DNA of 27,236 nucleotides from assembly GCA_900550415.1 (NCBI GenBank), contig URSO01000028.1, positions 1 through 27,236 on the forward strand. The letters run 5' to 3'. Made by a program: the position numbers and the translations under genes. The notes beneath the pieces were generated by a model, which saw only the letters and a list, made by a program, of their open reading frames with translations, searched no databases and was not told where the DNA came from. Positions 1 through 9,100 of this stretch are shown here, in pieces (the stretch's first letter is position 1; each line of letters opens with the position of its first letter). This stretch comes from an uncultured Collinsella sp. GTDB lineage: Bacteria; Actinomycetota; Coriobacteriia; Coriobacteriales; Coriobacteriaceae.

Positions 1-2
1 AT

Positions 3-3000
3 TATTTTCCGGTTCGACGAACAGCCGATCGTGTCAAATTTGGTCTAACAGAGCCATACTTTTTGGGTGCCACGACGGGCTCGGGTAAAAACTACACGGC
101 CGAACAGGTCACGGCCGACCTGATTGCTGGTGGCTGGGATGAGTCGGGCTGCTTTAAAAAATGTCCTGGTCGCCGTACCCTGGTGTTTGTGGTGCCAGGT
201 AAGGACAACCGCGACAACTACGTTGCAAGTGTGCGCGAACTGCTGGTTGAGCAGGGCATGAGTTGCGATGAAGCAGCGCGCATGGTGTTCGATCTTCCGC
301 GAGCGGGCGAGAACATCAAAAACTGGATCGATACCGCGTTTGACAAGGGCAGCATAAGGCCGCGTGAAATCCCTTGCCCTTTTGGAGCGAAGGACGAGGC
401 TGTTCTTCGCGACATTACGCACGCCTGGAACAGCGCGATGGAGATCGCTGACGATCTTTTGGGCATTTTGGACAAGAAGGATCGCTTGGGAAGTGTTGTC
501 GACCGCCTGGCTCCAGGGCTGTGGGATAAGCTGGCGTTGGCAGATGCGAGCTTGCGTCGAGCGGTGAGTCGTGGACGCCAGAGCATCACGCGTGGTATCG
601 AGGAGATTCCTCGGATTTGGCCCTCGGCATTGCTCAACGATGGGCGCACGCCGCATGTGATTGCATGTACGCCGCAAAAGCTCGTCAATAGAATCGATAC
701 GGTGACCGGCGCGGGCGTTGTGTTCTTTAACGCAACGGTTGCCGACGAGTGCCTGTTTATCTTTGATGAAATCGATCATGCGAAGGCCGATATGCTGTCG
801 ATGCTGGCGGCAGATCATATGAAATTCCAGCCCGATGAGATGCTGCGCATCCTTGACCGTCACTTTAATGGTGGCGTGGTAGATCCCCTGCTGCTGGGAA
901 ATCGAGACCAGTGGATGGCGGTCTATACGCATGCCTCGACCTCGGGTGAGCACGAGGGGTCAAACGCGGCAACGGGCAGGGTCTCGCGTGCAAGTGTGGA
1001 GACGACTGCCGAAGAGATTGCCAAGGGTGCCCAGCGTATTCAAAAGATGATTGCTGCGTGTATCCAGGATTTGGGACTGCAGCAGTCTTTTGCCCTGTCT
1101 GACGAGGCAAAAGACGAGCAGCTTGCCGGTCGTCATCTGTTTGGCAGCGACGATATTTCGGTGGGCGATAGCCTGTCGAATCCCTTGCGATATGAGCTCG
1201 ATGTTCGCCGCAACCGCAATGTGATTACGTCATGCGGGACGGACGAGCAGCAGACCGTCAACAAGGCGGTGCGCCGTGCGCGCGGCCTCGTCAGGATGGT
1301 GGTGGGCCATCTTGCCCGCTGCGCCACGCTTATGGACAAGCTGTACTACGGCAGCATTTCGTACAAGGACGATCTTTCCCGCAAGAACATCATCGATGCC
1401 TTGGGCATTAGGAACGACCAGACCAACGAGAAATACTTCTGGAATTCGCTGATGCTGGCGCTGTTCTTTAAAGACCGCAAGAACGACGAGATCGATGCCG
1501 TTGACGACTCGATGTATGCGCGTGGTGTTGACTACCTGGTGATGGAAACCACCATCGACCATATGTTTACCACGTACCTCACCAACCACGGCATTGAGCG
1601 CATGCCCGAGGCGTATCTGGCCTCCATTGCCGCCAAGGCTCCCTGCGTGTGCATGAGCGCCACCTGGAACGCGCCGACCATTAAGAACTTTGATCTGGAT
1701 TATCTGGACGAAGTGCACGGCGTGGTTCGTAAAGATGCTTGGATTGGCGAGCTCAACCAGGAGATCGTGCGACAGACCAAGCTATTCAACAAGCAGGCGG
1801 CAACGGTGTATGACGTCGACGTCGTTTGGGTCGACGAGTCCAAGAAGCTTGCCGGCATGGCGGCCGTGGCCGGCGGCGCCTATGGCGGCGGTATCGTGTC
1901 GCCCGACGAGGTGTACGAGCGTGCGATGGAATTCTTTGACCAGATCGGCGTGAGCGAAGGACTTGCGGTGTGCCTGCGCCGAAAGATTGCCGACAGGGTG
2001 ACCACGAGCGATGCTGAAAACACCGAGTTTGAACTCAAGCGTTTGAGCAAGACGCTCGTTGCCGTAAGCGCTTGGGCGCGTGGCGTGGCACACAGTGAGC
2101 AGCAGGCGGGAGCTATCTTTACGACGCGCCACATGGGAAACCATGGCGACTTTAATAGCTTGGCGCTGGATCTTGCCCGAGAAATCGTTGCCGAACTGGT
2201 GATTAGGAACGTTAAACATCCCGAGGCCTCGTACGAGAAGTCGCTCGAGGAGGCCAAGGATATGGTGCCGTGCTTTAACGCTTCCGGCTGGGAGGAGGGC
2301 TGGCGCGCCGCTCAGGAACGTCTGAAGAATGGCGAGCCGACCCTGATGTTTATCAACCTTGCCGCTGGTGGTTTTTCCAAGAATCTTAAATACGAGGTGC
2401 CGGAGAGCCTGCGCGACGCGGTGCGCCAGGTGGACTGCGGCTTCGATAACGCCGAGCGACATCCCAAGATGGACCTCGATTTTTTGTACGTGGAGTCGCC
2501 TACGAGCCGTTTGACCTGGGGAGTCGATATGAGCTCAAAGAAGTTCGACAAGCAGGCACTGCTTGGCGTGGTCGAACAGGAGGAGCTCGTGGCGCGCGGC
2601 GAGATTCCGTTTATCCAGAAGCGCCATCGCGTGCGCACGGTACTGGCGGGCGTCGGTGGAAAACTGCCGGTGCGTGACACTCTCTCGTATCAGGTCGAAG
2701 GCGCCCGCATCGTGGCGCAGGCCGTGGGTCGCTTGATGCGTACGAGCGTAAAGATGCCGCACGTGCAGGTGATGCTCGATCGCGAAATCGTCGGCGACTG
2801 TGACTTTTCGTTCTTGCACGATTTGCCGATGGGTTACGAGCTGGAGCAGGTGGTTGGCGCCTGTGCGGCTGTCAACAATCACATGGCGGACAAGAAACAG
2901 CACGCTGCTAGCAAACAGCAGAACCTTGCTGCCTTTAGGAACAATCTTGCCCGGCAAAAGCATGAGAAGTTGGCGTGGAAAGTCACCTCGCTCGATGCGC

Positions 3001-3842
3001 GCGAGGAGGATCTCGCTGCCTTTGACGATGAGCGCGACTTCTATCTGCATCATTTTTGCCTGCCGTGGGAGGATCTCGCGAGCTATCCGGCGCGTCGAAG
3101 CACTGCGTTGCGCATGCCGTACGCTGCGAGTGGCTATGCGTATGCGGAGGGCGGAGCGTGTAAGGTACCGCATTTCGAGTTTCCCAGCTATGACGGTGAG
3201 CCTGTCGAGCAAATTGCAGCCCGTCTGGAGGAGTGCTGCCACTATAACGAGGGCTTTAAGGGTGCGAAGGTTCGCCAGGTAAGCCAGGCGGCGGCCCGCG
3301 TGCCCGAGCTGCTCTCGGTTCGCGAGGTGCGCGAGCGCTGGTCGCGTGACGGGGTGCCTGCGACGCTGCAACCGGCGGCGACGGTGCACATGACGCCCTA
3401 CATGTTCCAGGCGGTATACCTGGGAGAGCTGGGAGAGTCTGCCGGTAGGGCCATCTTCGAGGTGTATTACGACGGGCGTTATTCGCTGACTCGTGGTGAT
3501 GCTGCCCATGCCGAGACAGGCGGCGATTTTGAGGTGCTCGATGCCACCGGCAACAAGACCGGGGTGTGGATCGACTTTAAGCACTACCGTATCGGCGCCT
3601 ATGAGGCCTACAGGCGCAATGGCGGCGAGACCACGGACGCCGAGCGCTTTAAGGCCAAGGCTCAAAAAGTTGGGGCGAAGCGCCTGTTGATCGTAAATGT
3701 GTTGGCCGATGAAGCGGCGCTGGGGCTCCGCCAAAAGCCGATCGACGACGAGGGGATGGTGTTCTCCTTCCCCTATATGGCAGCTGATGGGGCAATCAAC
3801 CTGGAGATGATGGAGGCGATTGGCCGTGCAATCGAAGCATAG
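3..3842 (+). CDS. DinG/XPD-like superfamily 2 helicase with C-terminal PD-(D/E)XK-like nuclease domain (5' partial)
   Basis: The reading frame is open to the left edge of the window, so the true start lies upstream; a TTG at 63 is inside the Walker A region and cannot be the real start. About 1279 residues are visible. Walker A is GATTGSGKN (nt 66-92), Walker B/DEAH-type box is DEIDH (nt 765-779), and motif VI is QAVGRLMR (nt 2718-2741) followed by VMLDREI, the arrangement of DinG/XPD-type helicases. Near the C-terminus GDFEVLD (nt 3522-3542) and VWIDFKHYR with a D-x-K (nt 3573-3581) look like the core strands of a PD-(D/E)XK nuclease; this is pattern recognition, not a database match. It overlaps the next gene by 17 bp, so the two are probably translationally coupled. 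Wobble positions are more mixed than in purH, as expected of an accessory gene. The likely role is the DNA-unwinding and cutting part of a defence module. Helicase call is firm; the nuclease domain is moderate. Confidence 0.8.
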   Translation, partial: YFPVRRTADRVKFGLTEPYFLGATTGSGKNYTAEQVTADLIAGGWDESGCFKKCPGRRTLVFVVPGKDNRDNYVASVRELLVEQGMSCDEAARMVFDLPRAGENIKNWIDTAFDKGSIRPREIPCPFGAKDEAVLRDITHAWNSAMEIADDLLGILDKKDRLGSVVDRLAPGLWDKLALADASLRRAVSRGRQSITRGIEEIPRIWPSALLNDGRTPHVIACTPQKLVNRIDTVTGAGVVFFNATVADECLFIFDEIDHAKADMLSMLAADHMKFQPDEMLRILDRHFNGGVVDPLLLGNRDQWMAVYTHASTSGEHEGSNAATGRVSRASVETTAEEIAKGAQRIQKMIAACIQDLGLQQSFALSDEAKDEQLAGRHLFGSDDISVGDSLSNPLRYELDVRRNRNVITSCGTDEQQTVNKAVRRARGLVRMVVGHLARCATLMDKLYYGSISYKDDLSRKNIIDALGIRNDQTNEKYFWNSLMLALFFKDRKNDEIDAVDDSMYARGVDYLVMETTIDHMFTTYLTNHGIERMPEAYLASIAAKAPCVCMSATWNAPTIKNFDLDYLDEVHGVVRKDAWIGELNQEIVRQTKLFNKQAATVYDVDVVWVDESKKLAGMAAVAGGAYGGGIVSPDEVYERAMEFFDQIGVSEGLAVCLRRKIADRVTTSDAENTEFELKRLSKTLVAVSAWARGVAHSEQQAGAIFTTRHMGNHGDFNSLALDLAREIVAELVIRNVKHPEASYEKSLEEAKDMVPCFNASGWEEGWRAAQERLKNGEPTLMFINLAAGGFSKNLKYEVPESLRDAVRQVDCGFDNAERHPKMDLDFLYVESPTSRLTWGVDMSSKKFDKQALLGVVEQEELVARGEIPFIQKRHRVRTVLAGVGGKLPVRDTLSYQVEGARIVAQAVGRLMRTSVKMPHVQVMLDREIVGDCDFSFLHDLPMGYELEQVVGACAAVNNHMADKKQHAASKQQNLAAFRNNLARQKHEKLAWKVTSLDAREEDLAAFDDERDFYLHHFCLPWEDLASYPARRSTALRMPYAASGYAYAEGGACKVPHFEFPSYDGEPVEQIAARLEECCHYNEGFKGAKVRQVSQAAARVPELLSVREVRERWSRDGVPATLQPAATVHMTPYMFQAVYLGELGESAGRAIFEVYYDGRYSLTRGDAAHAETGGDFEVLDATGNKTGVWIDFKHYRIGAYEAYRRNGGETTDAERFKAKAQKVGAKRLLIVNVLADEAALGLRQKPIDDEGMVFSFPYMAADGAINLEMMEAIGRAIEA

Positions 3843-5721
3843 CCAGCCGTGCGGTCTGGGAGACATCGCCGTGTCCGAGCTCGTGTTGCAGCTCGATGCG
3901 GCGGCTGCCGAGGAGCGTTGCTCGGTCTTTTGGTGCAACGTCGGCGATGCGGGCAAGCATGCCGTGGCAAACTTTATGGCCGATGTGTGCCAGACGGGCA
4001 AGGTCGTCGCGCTCACGCAGCTCGAGGACAACCGAGTCTTTCTGATGGTTAAGGCGGGTGCGCAGACGGGTGACCTTAACGCTTCGCTCGACCATGAGCA
4101 AATGGTCCCGATTAAAACTCATTGGGAGGAGCTGGATGATTACGTTGCGTTGCGCCTGCTGTTTAACTCGTGCTCGCAGTTTGAGGGGATTGAAGACGAG
4201 ATTCCCAACGACACGGGGCACTTGTATGTCATCAGCGCCAAGGGCGCTCGCCGCGATGCCGTCGAGGAGGCTGGAACAGGTCCTGCCAAGATCGAGACGG
4301 TCGAGACCGTTATCAACGAGGATTGCACCTTCGAACTAAAGATTCGAACGTTTACCAAGCGACGGGTGCTCATCAGTCGTGCGGCAGGCGACCAGAAAGA
4401 ACTCGAGAAGATCAACAGCCAGGTGGGTTACAGGCTGTCGCCCGTGGCCTCGGTGGTGCTGGCTCACGGGCAACGTGACGAGTACATCTTGCGCCGCGCC
4501 AAGGGCGATAAGCCGTCCAAGCGCCGTGATCTTACGTTTTCGGCCCAGGCGGAAAAGGTCGCCTATACCAAGAAGGGGATCTTGTACCGAGAGCTGCAGA
4601 TCCTCGAGCGCCGGTACGGCGACTTTGCCCGGGTGTCGCTCAGGGAGTATCCGCGCAAGAGCTTCTACGAGGTTTTGAAAAGCGAGCGATACGCCCGTGT
4701 GGTTGCGGAGCGCGCGGTGGGACAGCGGGTTGTGGTGTCGTTTGCGCACAAAGGGCTTGCTGGGGTGGCGCGCCAGTTGGTCGATCGACTCAACGATTCC
4801 TCGTGGGGCGTGTGCGCGTCGTATGGCGGGAAGGATGTGGATCCGCTGGCGTGGAATATCGTCATGGTGCCCAACGAGGTCGCCGAGAACGATGGCTATG
4901 CCCTGCACGCTGGCGTGGTTGAGCAGCATGTGACGCCGGACGTGTGCGAGCCGCTGTTTAAGGCGGCGTCGAATGCAAAGGTGTGCGGCGCACAGGAGGG
5001 AATCCTGGACTCCATGCTCAAAGAGCTGTTGGTTAAGCAGGATGTTGCCGACGGCCGGGTGAAGGCGTTTGACCTTGGCTCTTTTGGCGTTGGGTCGGTG
5101 ACGGTCTGTGGCGTGGTCAATGTCCCGCGCAAGGAGAAGGATAAGGTTGAGCTGGATGAACGCCTCGCAACGCTAACGATTGGTGTCGACGGGACCATGG
5201 ACTACACCTCGCATCCCATCGAGGACGGTCCTGTGGACGAGATGGAGCTTGAACTGCTGACGTCGGACGGCAAACTCGACAAGGATGCCTACATCTTTGA
5301 CGTGCGGGCGGGTGGACGGTCTATGCTCGCGCGCGTGCGGGATACGGGCTTGACGACCTTCTCTAATAACTTTGCGACCTTGGTGCGCGATTACCAGCTT
5401 ACGGGTAAGGCGGGCCGTAAGAAGGAGTTTTTCGAAAGCTACAACTCGCCCTATTACGGCATTGGAACGTTCGAACGTGCAGGGATGACCTGCTACTTTG
5501 TGGGCGTCAACAACGGCACCAAGGAGGACCTGGCGACGGCGATTCATGTGCGCTCGATTGAGGTACTCGAGGGCGACGATCTGCCCGAGTTGCTGGTTCG
5601 GCTGGTCAACGTGGGGCTTTCGCGCCATGGGGCTCCCTCCAGGTGGCCGATTCCGGTGAAGTATCTCAACGAATATGCGGCGCGTGAGGGTGCGGCGGGG
5701 GAGTCTGGCATTTGTTCGTGA
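3826..5721 (+). CDS. PIWI-RE-like (MID-PIWI) protein, candidate guide-dependent defence effector
   Basis: I chose the GTG at 3826 because a GGAGG at 3812-3816 sits 9 nt upstream; the TTG at 3820 is too close to it. This gives 631 residues with no signal peptide or membrane segment. Features recalling the MID-PIWI half of PIWI-RE proteins are EQHVTPD (residues 366-372), KELLVKQDVADG (399-410) and the C-terminal RWPIPVKYLNEY (606-617), which resembles the Pro-Leu-Pro-Leu-His ending of PIWI domains. Between them alternate hydrophobic strands, including TIGVDG (D455) and YIFDVR (D492), that could be RNase H-fold strands. Known family: PIWI-RE proteins occur with a DinG-type helicase and a restriction-type nuclease, just what the overlapping upstream gene supplies. 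It is shorter than typical PIWI-RE proteins, and a complete catalytic set is not obvious, so it may bind guides without cutting. The coding call is certain; the family assignment is a remote-homology inference. Confidence 0.6.
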   Translation: MQSKHSQPCGLGDIAVSELVLQLDAAAAEERCSVFWCNVGDAGKHAVANFMADVCQTGKVVALTQLEDNRVFLMVKAGAQTGDLNASLDHEQMVPIKTHWEELDDYVALRLLFNSCSQFEGIEDEIPNDTGHLYVISAKGARRDAVEEAGTGPAKIETVETVINEDCTFELKIRTFTKRRVLISRAAGDQKELEKINSQVGYRLSPVASVVLAHGQRDEYILRRAKGDKPSKRRDLTFSAQAEKVAYTKKGILYRELQILERRYGDFARVSLREYPRKSFYEVLKSERYARVVAERAVGQRVVVSFAHKGLAGVARQLVDRLNDSSWGVCASYGGKDVDPLAWNIVMVPNEVAENDGYALHAGVVEQHVTPDVCEPLFKAASNAKVCGAQEGILDSMLKELLVKQDVADGRVKAFDLGSFGVGSVTVCGVVNVPRKEKDKVELDERLATLTIGVDGTMDYTSHPIEDGPVDEMELELLTSDGKLDKDAYIFDVRAGGRSMLARVRDTGLTTFSNNFATLVRDYQLTGKAGRKKEFFESYNSPYYGIGTFERAGMTCYFVGVNNGTKEDLATAIHVRSIEVLEGDDLPELLVRLVNVGLSRHGAPSRWPIPVKYLNEYAAREGAAGESGICS

Positions 5722-5763
5722 GGAAACAGATTAGTTATATGTGCTAGAAAACTAAAATTGTTC

Positions 5764-5792
5764 TTGCAACATACAAACGGAGCGCATATACT
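5764..5792 (+). promoter_or_regulatory. Sigma70-type promoter
   Basis: TTGCAA (5764-5769) and TATACT (5787-5792) are separated by 17 bp, close to the vegetative consensus. Transcription would start near 5799 and read into the small gene at 5871. This is the best-matched promoter in the window. Confidence 0.65.
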
Positions 5793-5814
5793 GCAGTCAT
5801 AGCGTATGAGATGG

Positions 5815-5831
5815 GGTCTCTTATAGAGACC
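5815..5831. repeat. 17-bp palindrome, candidate operator
   Basis: GGTCTCT and AGAGACC form perfect 7-bp arms around a TAT spacer. It begins about 16 nt after the predicted start of transcription from the 5764-5792 promoter, a usual place for a repressor site or a short leader hairpin. No regulator is identified. Confidence 0.5.
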
Positions 5832-5870
5832 AAGCACAGCAATTTGAGTTTATGTAGACGGGACTTGAGC

Positions 5871-6101
5871 ATGAGCACCAGCAGTTTCTCCTTTAACAAC
5901 GTTAATAGCGATTGCATTGATCTCGAGACCATTTTTGGCCGTACTGACGGTTCTCGCACAGAGAACTGGCTTGTATCTCTGGACGAAGAGAAGCCAAGTG
6001 GCGAAGAGCTTGAGTATTTGGATGAGATTGAGCGCGAGCGGAACTTTGAGTTTGGCTTTTGCGAATACCAGGTTCGTCGCGATTCAAATCGCTCAATTTA
6101 A
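5871..6101 (+). CDS. Small acidic hypothetical protein
   Basis: This 76-residue reading frame starts at ATG 5871 (MSTSSFSFNN) and ends with TAA at 6099-6101. The frame is open upstream to an ATG at 5811, but that start would put the palindrome at 5815-5831 inside the gene and has no ribosome site. The ribosome site before 5871 is weak (ACGGGA). The protein is rich in Glu and Asp, has the stretch EELEYLDEIERERNFEFGF, and contains no signal peptide or membrane segment. It matches no family I recognise. It has its own promoter at 5764-5792. Its position directly behind the helicase/PIWI-like pair could mean a small accessory or control protein, but this is only positional. Base composition is more AT-rich than the neighbours. 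Confidence 0.55.
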   Translation: MSTSSFSFNNVNSDCIDLETIFGRTDGSRTENWLVSLDEEKPSGEELEYLDEIERERNFEFGFCEYQVRRDSNRSI

Positions 6102-6187
6102 TTACCCCGTTATCACCTCTTTTTAGCGGGGCAAGTTAGATCGACTATCTGTGTCAAACAACGGCTCACCGTGGGAAGGAATCGGCA

Positions 6188-9100
6188 ATGAGCAAGAACA
6201 TGAACAAGGACATGAACGGCAAGGCCTTGGGTAAGGCCAGGGCGGCTGGGCGCGTGGCGACGGTTGCTGCGGCGACGATTGCCATGACGGGCGGCTCGCT
6301 GCTGTCACCTCTGGCCGCGGCGGCGCAGGGTGCGGATGGCATTGGCGCCGCGGGCGCAACGGCTGCGGTGATGTCGCCGCTGACGAGCGCTGCGGCCGCC
6401 GGTGCTGGCGTGGGCGCCGTGTCTGCGGCGCAAAAGGTCGCCGACCTGCAGGCTGCAGTTGATGCGGCGCGCGCTAAAGCTGCTACCGCCAAGGCCGATC
6501 TGGAAGCGGCTGCCGCTCCCTACGATGCCGCCGCCGTCAACCAGCAGCAGGCGCAGGGCGCCTATGACGCGGCCCGCGGTGCGAGCGATAGCGCGGCCTC
6601 TGCTGCCTCGGCCGAGCTGGAAAAGCAGCTGGGCGCTGCGCAAGACAAGGCCGATTTGGATGTCAAGACGCTTGAGGACGCTCAGGCTGCGCTCGATGCC
6701 GCCAAGAAGAACCTGACGGACAAGGACGAAGCCCTGACTGCCGCCCGGAAGGCGGCAAGCGATGCCCAGTCTGCGCTCGAGGCCGCACAGGCCGCTGCAT
6801 CCGATGCCACGCCCGAGGCCGTAGCCGCCGCCCAGGCTGCCGCAGAGCAGGCGGCGATCGATTTGGAGCAGGCAAAGCAACAGGCCGAAGATGCGCAGAC
6901 CAGGCTCTCGGATGCTCAGGCTGCCGCCGATGACGCCGCTGCCAAGCAGCAGGATGCGCAGGTCAAGCTTTCGGCAGCTCAGCAGGCAAAGACCGCGGCA
7001 GATGCGGACGTGGACGCCGCACAGGCGAGCTATGACGCGGCCAAGGCCGATCTGGATCGAGCCGAGCAGGGCGCTGCGGGCCCGGAGTACGAGGACGCTA
7101 AGGCAAAGGTAAACGCTGCGTCCGAGGCGCTGGCGGCCGCCAAGGCCACGCAGTCGCAGCGCGAGGATGAGCTTGCTGCTGCCGAGCAAGAGGTGAGTGC
7201 CGCCGAGGGCGAGGTGCAGACTGCACAGCAGGCAGTTGCCGATCAGCAACAGGTCGCTGCCGAAGCCCAGTCCAAGCTGGGTGCCGCTGTTGCCGCCAAG
7301 ACAGCAGCCGACGCCGCCCTCGACCAGGCCAAGACCGATCATGCCTCCGCGCTCACGGAGCTGGCCGATGCCCAGGCCAAGCTTTCGGCAGCAAAGGACG
7401 AGAAAGACGCTGCCGACAAGGCGCTCGATCAGGCGACGGCTCAAAAGCAGCAGGCCGACCAGGCTGTGGCTCAGGCCCAGGCCAAGCTCGATGCCGCTCA
7501 GGCAACGGCGAATGCATCGGCGGAGAACTACCGCCAGGGTGCTATCGCGTTCTTTAAGAGCGTGGGCGCCAACGACGCGGCAGATATCATCCTCAACTGC
7601 AAACTCGCTAGCTACAACAAGGTGGGCGAGGAGGCCGATGCGACGAGCCTGGCCAACATGGAGCAGGCGGTCGTGTGGCTCAAGGCGTGCAACGAGTATC
7701 GCGCGAGCGTTGGCCTGGGTGAGCTCAAGGTGACGTATGCCATGATGGCGACCGCCATTGCCGATGCGAACTTCTCCGATACGAAGGTCGCGCACGCTCA
7801 GCAGTTTAACGTGGGCGAGAATGTGGCGTGGAACTACGGAAGCAATCCGTTTAAGCAGTGGGTCGATCAGGAGAAGGCCGTCTTTGACGCTGCTGCCGCC
7901 TCGCTGGGCGCGACGGGCCTTACGGGAAAGGCCGCTTACGATTTTTATACGGCGCATAGTTCCGAGATTGATACCTACGCCGCGAAGCATGGTGATTCGG
8001 TCGGCCATTACATCAACGTAATCGATCCCAGCTACACCGTGACGGGCATGGGCGTTTGCACGCGTGGGACGCTGTACGGTCGGAGCACGCAGGCGCAGAC
8101 ATTCGTATATTCTGGTCGATGGTACGAGCCGTACAACGTCAATCCGATGACGGTTGCTGAGTATGAGGTTGCGTTGAACGCGTGGTGCGACTCTTTGGCA
8201 AATCCCGAGCAAGGCGTGGATGCGGCGCGCAAGGAGCTTACTGCGGCGCAGGGCGTTGCCAACGATGCCGGCAACAAGGTGGACGCAGCATCGCAAACCG
8301 CTGCGGCAAAGCAAGCCCAGGTTGAGCGCGCTGCCGCCAACATCGATGCCGCGGCCACCAAGGTCTCGGAAGCCCAGGCCGCCGTGGCGCAAAAGCAGGC
8401 TGCAGCTGACGCCGCCGCGCGTGCCGTCAGCGATGCTCGCGCCGATTTGAGCGCTGCCAACGACGCTGTTGCGGCAGCGCAGGACGCCGTGGCCGCCAAG
8501 TCTGGCGAGCTCGACATTGCCAAGGGCAAGGTGGCTGCTGCCAAGCGCGCGCTGGACGCCGCTCGTGCCGGCGTTGGCGACAAGCAGGATGCACTTGCCG
8601 CGGCTCAGGATGAGCTGGCGGCGTACTCAGCCGATATCGTCACTGCTCAGCGTGCGTTTGATGCGGCATCGTCTGTGCTCGAAGACGCCCGTGCCAATCA
8701 GCGCGAAGCGGAGGCTGAGCTCGCTGTTGCCCAAGGCGATGCCAATCAGGCAGATATCGATGCTGCTGACGCTCAGGCGGAGCTCGATATGGCCCAGCAA
8801 GTTGCGAGCGATGCCGGTGCCGCCGTGGCAACGGCTCAGACAAAGTCTGATGCGGCTGCCGCCCGTGCCGCCCAACTTAAGAATGCCGCCGCAGCACTTG
8901 CTCAGGCTACTGAGGACAAAGCCGCTGCCGATGCCGCGCTCGATGCTGCAGAGGTGGCCGTGAGCGATGCCGAGTACGACGTGGTGGAGGCTGACAATGC
9001 CGTGACGGATGCGGCTGCCGCCCGCTACGCCTCTGCCGCCGCGGTCGCCCGCCTGCGCAGGATTGATCTTGCCGAAGCCATCGTCAACGGCAGCGCTGAC

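Noticed and set aside
2535..4031. A 498-residue minus-strand frame across the junction of the helicase and PIWI-like genes
   Set aside because: It is antisense to two genes with recognisable motifs and has a His/Arg/Leu-rich shadow composition.
6305..8392. A 695-residue open frame on the minus strand inside the surface-protein gene
   Set aside because: It is an antisense shadow of the Ala-rich, G/C-biased plus-strand gene; its product is Gly/Leu/Arg-rich without domain character, and the plus-strand gene has a signal peptide, CAP domain and anchor.
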